Shown here: in pieces, positions 32,155 to 42,624 of the stretch
Layout of the letters: every line of letters starts with the position of its first letter
Position numbering within the stretch: position 1 is the stretch's first letter
Assembly: GCA_947471745.1 (NCBI GenBank)
Contig: CANJKZ010001109.1
Coordinates: 1,054,001 to 1,118,000, forward strand
DNA: 64,000 bases
Direction: 5' to 3'
Source of the DNA: Closterium sp. Naga37s-1
Lineage: Eukaryota; Streptophyta; Zygnematophyceae; Desmidiales; Closteriaceae
Made by a program: the position numbers and the translations under genes
Notes under the pieces: model-generated
Told to the model about the DNA's origin: nothing
Database searches by the model: none
Seen by the model: only the letters and a program-made list of their open reading frames with translations

Positions 32155-32602
32155 TGTTGGAAACAATCGGTCTTAAGCGCCTCTGTCGTGTCGAAACACC
32201 AAAGCACAAGCGAAGCAAAGCATATCGAGGCACCAGCGAGTCAACCCTCGGAGGTTGAAGTAACTGCTGGAGGTTACGCGAAAGTCAAAGGTCAGCGACC
32301 TTTGACCTGACAAGTACAGCGCGACAGCAAGGACACACAACTGACTCGCTACAGAGCAGTTGCCCGAGTCGTCTCTGTATCGAACCGCAACAGCAACAGT
32401 AAAAGTAGTTACAACCGTATCTCTTCGTATTCCTTGTACTCTTATATATATAATCTTGTATCTCTTTGTTTTAATCAACTTACTTTGCCCTCACATACTA
32501 GCGCAAGGTGGTTCACAATCTTTCATTAAAACGCTTCCGCTATTACAGTCCTACCCAGAGTTCATCCCTGTAAAGATCCTAAGGGCTTTTCTCAGCCCAT
32601 CA
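32155..32602 (+). repeat. 5' LTR of Copia element 2
   Basis: Contains a perfect 9-bp-arm hairpin GTCAAAGGT-CAGCG-ACCTTTGAC (32284-32306), whose arms carry inverted W-box cores (TTGAC), and a TATA-like TATATATATA near 32442. The same features recur in the 3' LTR. Confidence 0.93.
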
Positions 32603-32663
32603 TGGTATGAGAGCAGTCAGGGAGAATTCAACTTCTACAAAAATACCGACAACATCAACAGGC

Positions 32664-35600
32664 ATGGCTACACAAAAAGAAAGGAGCACCTCCAACGGCT
32701 CCCAGGGCACTACTCCTACTCCACCTCCTGCCTCTGGCCTACAGACAGAGGAGGGCACAGCAACAAGACCCAGGGCAACATCCACCGAGACTCCTACGAA
32801 TCAACCTGCAGACTTCGACCAGAGCATGATGGAGAAATTTTTCTCCTTCATGTCCTTCTACCAGCAACACCAGCAATCGGCACCTGCGCAGTCACACAAC
32901 AGTAACAACAACGGAGCAACTCCCATGAGTCTCAACGGCTCATCATACGCACGAGGAAATCAACAGCAGCAGCCTACCTTTGCTCCGTACGAGCGCGGGT
33001 CCATCAGCTTTATGCCACACCCGCAGCCTTCACCTGGACAAGAAAAGTCACTGGACGCACTACAACTTCAGTCGCAGTTCGCGCACGTTCGGAAGATGCA
33101 GACGTCAAGGCCTTTCGATGGAAAGGATTTCTTCACCTGGTCGTTTGAATTCGAATTAATGATGGAAGGCGCGCAGATACTTGGCTTCTTCGACGGGTCC
33201 CTGCCATATCCAACGAACGGCACACAGTATGAGAAGCAGCAGTACACCTATCAGTCGTTGATGGCGTACACGATTCTATTGAGGAACATCACCTCAACTC
33301 AACAGCAGAACATACGGTCTTACCGGGGTTACGGCAACTCCGCGGAGCTCGCGTACAACCACTTGAAGAGCCTGTATCAAGCAACAGACAGCGTAAATCA
33401 AAGTCGGTTAATGGCGCAACTGACAACGGTCGAAATGAAACCAGCTTATATCAGTCGATGTCGCGAGTTGCGCGACAAGCTTCTGCGATGCGGGGGGCCG
33501 ATTTCTGAAGACGCCTTCGTGACAGTTATCATTGGCGGCCTCGGTCCTCAATGGCGCGCCACAAAGGCCATTCTCCGAGCCCACGGAAGAATCTCCGAAG
33601 CAGCACTCTGCGCCGAAATCCATGCCGAGCAGCAAGACATGGACCTGCAAGAAGAACGACACAAGAAGAAGATATCAGCACCGGAATTCGCATTCCACAC
33701 TCAGCGACGCTACAACAACTACAAACAACAACAACCGAAGTCCGTACCTCCTTTCTGCCACATCTGCAAGACGTCAGGGCACCCGCGCACACACTGCCCG
33801 AATCGACAACAGTCAACTCCACCTCAACGGCAGCTTCGACCTTCCAGTAGTCAAGTGGCATCAACACAGGCGAACCCCACAAGCCAGTCGAAACCGTCAA
33901 CAACACAACCTGCACAAGGAGCAAGGAACATCGTCAGTTGCATGGCAAAACTGACCGATTCCTGCATCACCGAGTCACCGCCACACTACTCACCGGAAGA
34001 ACGACTTGACGACACCACACCTCGCCGCGAGTCACTCCAGCCGAACCCAACATACGCAGCCATTGCTCAAAGCGAGCCATCCGGGAAAGACACGTGGTTC
34101 TTGGACAGTTGCTGCGGACAACACATGTGCTCTTCAGGACACTTCGTGCAGCGAGAGTATCGACTTCAACACGAAGTAGTCATCACCGTCGCCAATAATC
34201 AGAACCTGCGCACACGACGACAAGGCGTGGTACAACTTCAATCACGAGAGACAAATGTCGTTCTACAGATGTCTAAGGTTCTAATCGCAGAAGGCCTCGG
34301 CTACAACCTACTGAGCGTCAGTCAGTTGATGGCGAAGGGCATTCACCTCGAGGCAGACAGCACCACCCAGGAGTTCAAGCTGTACCACGGGAAGGGCGGC
34401 CTCTACATCGGAAGGGCGATCCTCAAAAACAACGTCTTCGTTCTTGACTTTGTCCCAGATCTCGGCACAGCAGACAGCGACGGCATCGTCACTTTCACCT
34501 CCTGGACCCATCCTCCAGACCTTGATCCAGACTTCAGTCCAGAAGGCTTCTGGTATTCACACACCATCCCTGAGGCAGAAAGAACAAGGGCGTTAGCAAC
34601 AATTCAGACAACATCGGCAGCAGCAGAGACAACATCGGCAGCAGCAGAGACAACATCGGCAGCAGCAGAGACAACATCGGCAGCAGCAGAGACAACATCG
34701 GCAATAGCAGAACCATCAACGGCAGCAGCAAGAACGTCAACACCAATCGCTGGCCCTTTAACGGCACCGCTCCTCGTCGACGACACACCACTGACACCCG
34801 CGCAACAACTACACCCAGCACCACGAGAAGTTCATCGTAGCGCCAACTTCACCGCCAACTTCTACTCCAACTCCAAACTGTACCGACGATCACCCGGACA
34901 TCGCGCCGACGAAAGCACCTGGCACGCAAGGATGGGACACCCAAGCAACACAGTATTAAACAATACGATACGAGCAGGAGTACTCGACAAGGACTCACTA
35001 CTACTGACCGATGGAAGAGAACTTCAACGAGTACGTGGAACGTGCTTCACCTGCCCTGAAGCTGACTTACCACATCGACTGTTCGCGTCTCACCATAACC
35101 CAAGCGCACCAGCTTACACGCCACTCGAGAAGGTGTACAGCGACATCCTGTACAATCGCAAGCCGGGGCAGAACGCGTACAACTACACCATCACGTTCAT
35201 CGACGCCGCAACACGTTACGTTTGGCACCTGAATCTTCCAAGCAAGGATATGGCGTTCGAAGCCTTCGTCGCGTGGCTCCCAGTAGCAGAGCGAGAATCG
35301 GGCGTCAAACTAAAGAGCTTCCAGTCAGACGGGGGAGGAGAATACACCTCACAAAGGTTCAAGCAGTATCTGGCAGAGAGAGGAATCAAGCGGCTCATTT
35401 CCCTTCCCTACACCCATCAACAGCAGGGTGTAGCAGAGAGGATGAACAGGACCCTCCAGAACACCATGCGGAAACTGTTACGTGGCATGCGGCTACCCAC
35501 CCACCAGTGGCCCGAAGCAATGGACCACGCCGTGATGCTGCACAACTTGCTTTCTTCGTCGTCACTTCCGAACAACACATCACCGCATCTGCTGTGGACA

Positions 35601-35723
35601 GGAAAACTGGGCAGCACAAAAAATGTTACGAGTCTTCGGCTGCATGGTACAGTACCGACCTCCATCTGCACGAGCAGGACGATTCTCCCAACGAGCACAG
35701 TGGGGACTACACCTGGGCATTGA
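32664..35723 (+). CDS. Copia Gag-protease-integrase
   Basis: The likely start is ATG 32664 (MATQKERS); the upstream in-frame ATG at 32607 lies inside the primer-binding site. The Gag/UBN2-like domain includes MQTSRPFDGKDFFTWSFEFE and WRATKAILRAHGRISEAAL. A zinc knuckle FCHICKTSGHPRTHC follows. The protease site is WFLDSCCGQHMC, where the usual DSG is DSC. A five-fold ETTSAAA repeat (34609-34710) lies before the pre-integrase zinc region (STWHARMGHPSN, CFTC). The integrase triad is at VYSDILYN, QSDGGGEYTS and QQQGVAERMN (D-35-E). The frame runs out at a one-base shift near 35620, next to a run of six A, after which the conserved LRVFGCMV block is read in the next frame. Confidence 0.87.
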   Translation: MATQKERSTSNGSQGTTPTPPPASGLQTEEGTATRPRATSTETPTNQPADFDQSMMEKFFSFMSFYQQHQQSAPAQSHNSNNNGATPMSLNGSSYARGNQQQQPTFAPYERGSISFMPHPQPSPGQEKSLDALQLQSQFAHVRKMQTSRPFDGKDFFTWSFEFELMMEGAQILGFFDGSLPYPTNGTQYEKQQYTYQSLMAYTILLRNITSTQQQNIRSYRGYGNSAELAYNHLKSLYQATDSVNQSRLMAQLTTVEMKPAYISRCRELRDKLLRCGGPISEDAFVTVIIGGLGPQWRATKAILRAHGRISEAALCAEIHAEQQDMDLQEERHKKKISAPEFAFHTQRRYNNYKQQQPKSVPPFCHICKTSGHPRTHCPNRQQSTPPQRQLRPSSSQVASTQANPTSQSKPSTTQPAQGARNIVSCMAKLTDSCITESPPHYSPEERLDDTTPRRESLQPNPTYAAIAQSEPSGKDTWFLDSCCGQHMCSSGHFVQREYRLQHEVVITVANNQNLRTRRQGVVQLQSRETNVVLQMSKVLIAEGLGYNLLSVSQLMAKGIHLEADSTTQEFKLYHGKGGLYIGRAILKNNVFVLDFVPDLGTADSDGIVTFTSWTHPPDLDPDFSPEGFWYSHTIPEAERTRALATIQTTSAAAETTSAAAETTSAAAETTSAAAETTSAIAEPSTAAARTSTPIAGPLTAPLLVDDTPLTPAQQLHPAPREVHRSANFTANFYSNSKLYRRSPGHRADESTWHARMGHPSNTVLNNTIRAGVLDKDSLLLTDGRELQRVRGTCFTCPEADLPHRLFASHHNPSAPAYTPLEKVYSDILYNRKPGQNAYNYTITFIDAATRYVWHLNLPSKDMAFEAFVAWLPVAERESGVKLKSFQSDGGGEYTSQRFKQYLAERGIKRLISLPYTHQQQGVAERMNRTLQNTMRKLLRGMRLPTHQWPEAMDHAVMLHNLLSSSSLPNNTSPHLLWTGKLGSTKNVTSLRLHGTVPTSICTSRTILPTSTVGTTPGH

Positions 35724-37293
35724 AAAACACTACAACGCATGGAAGATTTTCGACGTCGAGACAAAAGAAACAGTGGCAGCACGTGATGTCATTTTCTACG
35801 AGCGACTCACACTGCAGACGTACCTTGCCAACCTGGACGAAAACCGAGACCCCACAGGTGGCTTCCATGGAGACCGAGCCTTCGCTTCGGCAGAAGACGA
35901 AGCTGACTGGGACGAGCAGAACGTGGAAGGAGCCTCGGAAGAAGCCGGACCCCTCCCCTACTGCTCCGTCAACGTGCCAATGGACGACGAAAACCCACGC
36001 GAGAGCATCAACGCCGAAACCTACTACCATTTCGCTGACAACGGTTATGTTACACCTGCACAAGTAAACACCGACGAAGCAGAACGCGTAGGACCCAACT
36101 TCGCACCTGATCCAGAAGCGGGAGACGAAGCTGCTTATCCCGCGGACATGTCACTCCCCCGCTACACACAGAGCGGACTCCAGATACTCGGGCTCGTCAC
36201 CGCAGTCCACGGCACGGGCGTTCCTAAGGAGCCTGCGACGGTTCAGCAGGCTCTGGGGGGGGAGCATAGGGCAAAATGGCGCGAAGCCATGGACAAAGAA
36301 CTGAAGGCATTAGAGGAGCGCAACACGTGGAAAATTGTCCCCATCGGCGTAGCACGGAACAAAACCATTCTCACCGGAAAATGGGTCTTCCGCGTGAAGT
36401 CGAAGGCCGACAGCACCATCGACAAATTCAAGGCACGATGGGTCGTACGCGGCTTCGACCAAGAACACGGGCGAGACTTCACCGAAACCTTCGCTCCGGT
36501 CAGCCGACACACTTCGCTCCGAATCCTTCTCGCAATCGCCGCCATGAAGAAAAAGAAGCTGCGGCAAATCGATGTCGCGAACGCATTTCTCTACGCACCC
36601 GTTGACGCAGAAATTTTCGTGGAACTACCGCACGGTACCAATGGGGAGCCCAACCAAGTCTGTCAGTTGCTGAAGTCGCTCTACGGGATCAAGCAAGCTC
36701 CACGGCTATGGCAGCAGTACCTGCACGCTCGCCTCATTCGCATCGGCTTCAAACAACTACCACACGATCAGGGGATGTACCGACTCACGAAAGGCACAGA
36801 TTACATCCTGCTAATCGTCTACGTAGACGATCTCCTCTACATCGGCTCAACCGACAACGTCACCACCTGGTTCGAAGGGGAGCTGCAGCAGGATCTCACA
36901 CTGACATTCTCATCTACCGTTACACAGTACCTCGGGCTCAACATTCGGGAAGAGGAAGACGCTATCTACCTCAGCGCCGCGAAATACGCCGACACCATCG
37001 CCAAGCGCTTCGCACTTACACCAACAGTCATCTCTACACCGTACCGCTACACGTCAGGAAACAACAAGGAAGGCTCCGCTCTACTCAAGCCCGCCGGCAT
37101 ACGCGACTACCAGAGAAAGCTGGGCTGCCTTCTCTTCGAGCTGTCATACTGCCCCACGTCCGAGATGGCAGCTGACTACCTGACCAAGAAGCTCGGAAAG
37201 CAGAAGTTCGAATACTGCATGCTGCTGACTGGACAGAGCCACGTCAGCGACACTCCAGAAGCGAAGGGGAGTGTTGGAAACAATCGGTCTTAA
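35623..37293 (+). pseudogene. Copia integrase tail and RT, RNase H core missing
   Basis: Begins in the integrase C-terminal region (MLRVFGCMVQYRPPSARAG) and carries a complete RT: WREAMDKELKALEERNTW, KFKARWVVRGFDQEHGRDF, ETFAPVSRHTSLRILLA, RQIDVANAFLYAPV, SLYGIKQAPRLW, LIVYVDDLLYIGS and YLGLNIRE. Directly after DYQRKLGCLLF the protein jumps to TSEMAADYLTKKLGKQKF, the usual last motif after RNase H. Some 200 residues that normally hold the RNase H catalytic acids are absent without loss of frame. The stop falls inside the 3' LTR. Confidence 0.87.
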
Positions 37294-37719
37294 GCGCCTC
37301 TGTCGTGTCGAAACACCAAGGCACAAGCGAAGCAAAGCATATCGAGGCACCAGCGAGTCAACCCTCGGAGGTTGAAGTAACTGCTGGAGGTTACGCGAAA
37401 GTCAAAGGTCAGCGACCTTTGACCTGACAAGTACAGCGCGACAGCAAAGACACACAACTGACTCGCTACAGAGCAGTTGCCCGAGTCGTCACTGTATCGA
37501 ACCGCAACAGCAACAGTAAAAGTAGTTACAACCGTATCTCTTCGTATTCCTTGTACTCTTATATATATAATCTTGTATCTCTTTGTTTTAATCAACTTAC
37601 TTTGCCCTCACATACTGACGCAAGGTGGTTCACAATCTTTCATTAAAACGCTTCCGCTATTACAGTCCTACCCAGAGTTCATCCCTGTAAAGATCCTAAG
37701 GGCTTTTCTCAGCCCATCA
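37272..37719 (+). repeat. 3' LTR of Copia element 2
   Basis: A 448-bp copy of 32155-32602, preceded by the purine tract GCGAAGGGGAG. It carries the same hairpin at 37401-37423. Confidence 0.93.
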
Positions 37720-38092
37720 AAGCCGACCTCGGGTTGGTATTGTGAGAGCACTACGACTTTACCGACTCAAAATTATCTTATCATACATTATCTTGCTTAG
37801 CTTTATTTTATCATGCATGCTTTTGCTCTTTTTCCTTAGAATCGTTGCTTATTATATTTTATTATAGTTATAGCACCGTTCTATGTTGCGTGCACCAAAT
37901 TCTATGCTTTTCGGTTTACACCAAGAGGCCAATACCAAATTCGAGAAGGATCCATTCGGGACGCTTCGCAACCCTCGGAACCTTCACGTAACATCTTGGT
38001 TACTACCCTTGTGTCGTGTCTATATATAGCCTCGTGTTGTACTTAAGATTCATAAAATGATTCCTGAGCTCGATCCTATCAATCCTCACACT

Positions 38093-38625
38093 TGGTATTC
38101 AGAGCTCGTTAACATGCGACAGTCTTCAACCGCTAAAACCCAGCCTAAAACCGCGAGGGCGACAACGAAAAGTGCCGATTTGGGTACGTAAATCAAGTTC
38201 CACGCTTTTTTTTTGTCCCCCTCAAATTTGGATCCCGAACGCGCAAATCAGGCATGGAGGGGCAAGGTGACATCTTCGTTTAAGAAATCGCCGCACTCCG
38301 AGCCGAGTAGCACCAGACGCGGGCGACACTTCAACGAATCGAAGCGATGCTCGCGAACCAGTCAGCAGCCGCCACAGTAGCAGCGAACGTAGCAGCGACG
38401 GCAGCAGCAGCAGCAGCAGCGACGGCACCGACCAAACTTCGGAGCAAAAAAGGGAGAAAATGATGGGACGGATTGAAGACGTCACGACCGGCCGACACCA
38501 TAGGATATTGCCAAGATGAAAGGAGACTTCGTGACAAAATACTATGCAGCAACCGAGAAAAGACTCTGCACCAGCCAAACACCCCTGAAGAATAAGAATT
38601 TGTTAAAATTATCCAATACGGATAT
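38093..38625 (+). other. Internal remnant of the older LTR element
   Basis: Begins with the primer-site-like TGGTATTCAGAGCTC and continues through a non-coding leader with a short GCA repeat. I see no Gag or Pol motif before the next element starts at 38626. Confidence 0.5.
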
Positions 38626-39953
38626 TGTTAGAATGTGATATTTGTCTAGCATGCAGTGGGGTATTCTATAGCGAGTATAGCCTAAATTAGGGTTTCCTAT
38701 ATGTACTCAACTGCCTGCTAGTGCAAACCCTCTTCTGCTCTTCTCATTCTTCATTCCTGCTTTCTGACATGCTATCAGAGCAGGTCGACCCTCCCTGGTC
38801 GATCCTGTGGATGGGCCCACCTAATGCTTCCGCTGCTGTCCTGCCTATCGCGCGCCCCGGGCGCGCGACGTTTTCTTCCTGCCGCACGCTTGGGGCGCGC
38901 TGAAATTTTTCTTCCCGCCACGCGCTCAGGGCGCGCGGCGGTTTTCTGCCCGACGCGTCGCCCCGTGGGACCCCCGCCCCCCCCCCACTGGACCCGCGCG
39001 CGCTGCCCCGTGGACCCGCGCGATGCCCCGTCGCCCAGCGCGCCACCCCGTGGGACCCGCGCTGTGCCCCCGTCGACCCGCGCGCCGCCCCGTGGGACCC
39101 CCGCGGGCTGCCCCGTCGACTCGCGCGTCGCCCCAGGGGACCTGCGCGCGCTGCCCTGTGGACCCGCGCTCCGCCCCTTGCCCTCGTGCAGCTGCGGGGC
39201 GGCTTCTTCCCCGCCCCCCCTCCTTCCCCGTCGTCTCTCTGCTGCGCGTGCAATCGTGGGGGAGGGTTTGGGGTGGCGGGTGTGCGTCGTCCCTTGCTCC
39301 TCCTCCTCCTCTCTCTCCCACGGCTGCAGCTGCCGCTGAGGGGGGTGGATGTGTGTGAGCCGAGGGAGTCGCGCTAGGGGGGTGACACGGGATTGGAGCT
39401 AGGGGTGCAGCAGGGGGTGTGTGAAAGGGGGGTGGGACAGTTGGGGGAGGTTGAGCGGAGGCAGCCGTCGTGTCATCAGCAGCGCCAGTAGTCCAGGGCT
39501 CTGCTCCGGTAGCCCAGCGAGCCTGCTGCGCCAGTCGCCCGTGGGTCCGTTGCTCCTGCCGCTCGTCTTAGCCGCGGAGCCAGTTACTCCAGTATTCCAG
39601 GGCACTGCTCCGGTAGCCGCTGTGCCAGCCGCTCCTGTTGCCCGTGTGTCTGCAGCTTCAGCCGTCGCCTCCTATCTCATCTGCTCTCACAGTCCCGCCT
39701 CCTCCTCCTCACTTGCCCTTTGTGAATGCCTCTAGCTTTGCTTGTACTCGTGAACCTGCTCTATGACTGCTTGCTGTGCTGATTATACCCCACTTTGACT
39801 ATGGGGGTGTGTCAAAATGTGATATTTGTCTAGCCTGCTGTGGGGTACTCTATAGCGAGTATAGCCCAAATTTGGGTTTCCTATATGTACTCAACTGCCT
39901 GCTAGTGCAAACCCTCTTCTGCTCTTCTCATTCTTCATTCCTACTTTCTGACA
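38626..39953 (+). mobile_element. Small non-autonomous LTR element (TRIM-like, 1,328 bp)
   Basis: LTRs of 144 bp (38626-38769 and 39810-39953) start TGTTAGAATGTG / TGTCAAAATGTG and both end TTTCTGACA. They are flanked by GATAT and GATAC, a 4-of-5 match expected of a slightly mutated duplication. The primer site TGCTATCAGAGCAGG at 38770 and the purine tract TATGGGGGTG before the 3' LTR are intact. The inside is a GC-rich tandem-repeat leader with no Gag or Pol. LTR, primer site, leader and purine tract match the Copia relic at 1-1403, so it is probably a deletion derivative of that family. Confidence 0.83.
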
Positions 39954-40137
39954 GATACTATTTCTCGTGGTTTCCAAGCCTTTGAAAATTTCAAGAGAGG
40001 GTTATAGGCTAAGAGAAAGCCTTTAAAAACTGTACCGGTACCAGAAAAGTTGGGGATCCAACTCCGGAGCGTTGAAAAGGGTCGAGCGTTACGAGGAGTC
40101 TGGCACAGGTGAAACTGACACAACTGCAAAGACTTAA

Positions 40138-40347
40138 GGGAAGGTTCCAGGCCCATGAGAAGCTTTATCGGCCTTAGGAAAATCATTCCACCCTCAAGGT
40201 AAAGTTGGAAGTAGAGAGTGTAGCTTCGGGCGAAGTTGTCATGACTGCTTATGGTGGATTCGCCCATTTGAATGCCCGTTCGTGATAGCTTAGTGTAAGG
40301 ATTTTTTTTGAGTTCCTTGGCTTCCGTACATAACACTCAAGCGCACT
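40138..40347 (+). repeat. Direct repeat, left copy
   Basis: About 205 bp matching 42025-42235 (starts GGAAGGTTCCAGGCCCATGA). In both copies one frame reads QAHEKL...KLEVE...ASGEVVMTAYGGFAH and then ends. The left copy has an extra in-frame stop, so if this was coding it has decayed. The identity is unknown. Confidence 0.65.
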
Positions 40348-42024
40348 TGTCAAACTATATCTCATGCTTATAAGCTGTAGCAGGTTAGCCTCTAGAGGTT
40401 ACAACCCAGCTAGGGTTAGGTACTGGTACTTCCATTCTGCTCACTGTACATCATTCCGCTGTACTATGATTCCGACATTGTATCAGATACTAGGTTAGGC
40501 CCGCCTGTCGGACCTACAACCCAACCTACTTGCAAACCTACAATAAGGTAGTGGATTAGGTATGTACCTGCCTTTCCACGCATGTCGCATCGCTGCTTTG
40601 CCCCATGCATCGCCACGCTGCCCTTCAACGCTTGCCACCGCGCTGCCCTGGCCTGCGCATCGCGGTGCTGCCCTGCCTCGCGTGCCCCGCGCTGCCTTTC
40701 TCGCGCGCCCCGTGTTGATGTCACTGCCAAGGACAAGCTCACCCGTAATGGACGGAGGACATTCAGACTCAGACTGAGAAACAAGACTCGCAAAGTAGTC
40801 AAGCCTACACGCAGCAGCAAAGTCAACGAGCTCAATGACTGAGGCAGACGCAACACCAAACTCAAAGTTAGGGTCAGTGACAAGTGTGGCCAGAACACGC
40901 ATGATAGTATGACTAGCTGCACGAACAAGGTCAGACTGAGGGTCAGGAACATGGGGGAGAGAGGACTCAGGAGGAGACAGCAGAACAGGACGATGTGCAA
41001 CAAAAGAAGGACGAAGTGCCATAGTGTGCTCACTGGGAACAGGAGGAGGGCGAACACAACGAGCATGAGAGGGACGAGCACGAACACACGTCGGGGCCCC
41101 TTCAGACCCCCCCCGACTCCCACTGAGCTCGCTGCTGACGCTGGCGAAGACGTGCAGCAGCGGTACCGGGCAGACCGCGTTGCCAACATGCAGTCGAAGG
41201 AGGGCAACGATATCGCCCAGCTTGCTGTCCGAGCTCACATGCTAGTCGACCAGAGGGCCCACTTTTGTCAGGTGACGTCGGCCCAGAGTTTTTACGATGT
41301 TATGGTTAGACACTACTCCTCCCTCTCTCCTGCCACCCGTCCACTGCTGCAACGACGTCCGTTGTTAGAGGAGGTGCAGCAACTGGTCGAGGAGAGTGTA
41401 GGTACCTGTGCGTCTGCTAGTACATGTGGTAACACTTGAGGAGGCGGAGGTTCCTGGGGTGGACACCAGCGGGAGCAGCATCAGTCGGAGACCCTCTCAC
41501 CGCAGCAGGTTCGAGAGTGGATGTCCCAGCGACGCGTCCCTGGTGGTGTAGAGGCTACTAGACTAGGTGCTTGTGGGCCTGTTAGCACGGGTGCAGTTCC
41601 GGCGGAGGCTTTGCTCACCTTTCACGCTAGACCCATGCGCGTCTCGCTGCTTCTTCCGCGACTGCACCACAGTCACACCACTTACCACACTTGTCCCTGT
41701 CACTCTGACCGGCCCCTCCTCTAGACCAGTCATTGCACGAGGTACTATTGTTCTCCTGTGTCTAGTAGTCCCCATTGGTTCCCTCATAGGTTTCCACCTC
41801 CCTTCGTTCGCTACGAACTTGGTGAGTAACGCTGTCCTCCATGATCATTTGGTCACTACCGCCACTCATGGAGGCGAGCGTGGCGATCTGTACGAATTCA
41901 GTTACTGGCGACCACCTCGCCACGTTCACTCGGAGACCTGGGTCTGACCTGTACACACTGCACGTTGTGTCTGCACGTCGTGCCGGTGACTCACGCATCC
42001 GTCTCTCCTCTGGCACCACAGTCT
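40348..42024 (+). mobile_element. Scrambled Copia relic
   Basis: A 130-bp LTR-like end (40348-40477, TGTCAAAC...TTCCGACA) is followed by a primer-site-like TTGTATCAGATACTAGG. Next comes an inverted piece of Copia integrase-RT linker on the minus strand (40714-41094). After it are a Gag piece on the plus strand (about 41128-41439: VDQRAHFCQVTSAQSFYDVM) and a Gag-end/protease piece (41461-41960: SPQQVREWMSQR, TLDPCASRCFFRD). The protease triad reads DPC rather than DSG. The order and the inversion show rearrangement after insertion. Confidence 0.7.
40714..41094 (-). pseudogene. Inverted fragment of Copia integrase-RT linker
   Basis: The minus-strand frame contains MALRPSFVAHRPVLLSPPES, LPHVPDPQSDLVRAAS, VLATLVTDPNFEF and IELVDFAAACRLDYFASLV. 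From memory this matches the linker region between integrase and RT of algal Copia polyproteins. It lies opposite to the surrounding plus-strand Gag pieces. Confidence 0.6.
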
Positions 42025-42235
42025 TGGAAGGTTCCAGGCCCATGAGAAGCTTTTTCGACCTCGGAAAAATCCTTTCACCCCCCAGGTGAAGTTGGAAGTG
42101 GAGAGAGCAGCTTCGGGTGAAGTTGTTATGACTGCTTATGGTGGATTCGCCCATTAAATGTATGTTCGTGATAGCTTAGTGCAATGATTTTTCCCGAGTC
42201 CTTGCCTTCCGTGTACAACACTCAAGTGTTCTTCA
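42025..42235 (+). repeat. Direct repeat, right copy
   Basis: Copy of 40138-40347 with scattered differences, abutting the right side of the scrambled Copia relic. Confidence 0.65.
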
Positions 42236-42466
42236 CCCGCCACTTCGCGCTTACTTTTAACAAACCTTGCAATCTTAAACTAAGGTGGATCTTAAACTAA
42301 GTTTCGGGGCTAGCAAGAGCATCGTTCCCAATAGTGCATAAGCTAGTTCACAGAAGTGCTTGCAACTTTTGCTATTTGATGTTCGCCCACATTGTGATTA
42401 TTTTGTACCATCCTTAGGCGCCCGTTCAATCGCACTGGTAACACCTATTGACAAAATGTGATAATA

Positions 42467-42624
42467 AGGGCGTATTCCTGAGCTTGTGTCATCCGGTGTT
42501 GGTGTCATCCGAATACTTTGGAACGCACGTGATTGGCCCGTTTTGATTTTTTTGCCAATCGCGTGAGTTCCAAAATTTTCGGATGACACCAACATCGGAT
42601 GACACGATCTCAGGAATACGCCCT
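42467..42624. mobile_element. Foldback MITE 3
   Basis: A 158-bp near-perfect hairpin: AGGGCGTATTCCTGAG on the left pairs with CTCAGGAATACGCCCT on the right. Arms of about 70 bp contain GTGTCATCCG twice. No coding capacity. Confidence 0.8.

Larger units (their letters stand above)
32155..37719 (+). mobile_element. Ty1/Copia element 2, young, RNase H core deleted
   Basis: A 5,565-bp element with 448-bp LTRs (32155-32602 and 37272-37719; start TGTTGGAAACAATCGG, end CCCATCA). They are flanked by the perfect duplication AAGCC (32150-32154, 37720-37724). The primer site TGGTATGAGAGC at 32603 differs from the initiator tRNA-Met type by one base. I count only a handful of LTR differences, so insertion was recent. 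It has a frameshift near 35620 and lacks most of RNase H, so it would need help in trans to move. Confidence 0.95.
31742..38092 (+). mobile_element. Older LTR (5' LTR of a decayed element) split by Copia element 2
   Basis: The left part (31742-32154) begins TGTTGACAAGAGTTGGCCC and resembles the start of the Copia element 1 LTR (TGTTAACGGG...GTTGGCCCCGCCC), including repeated GTCGAC motifs. The right part (37720-38090) follows the Copia insertion and contains TATATATAGCC. It ends ...CCTCACA, just before a primer-site-like TGGTATTCAGAGCTC at 38093. Together they make one LTR with a primer site, into which Copia element 2 inserted. Confidence 0.7.
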
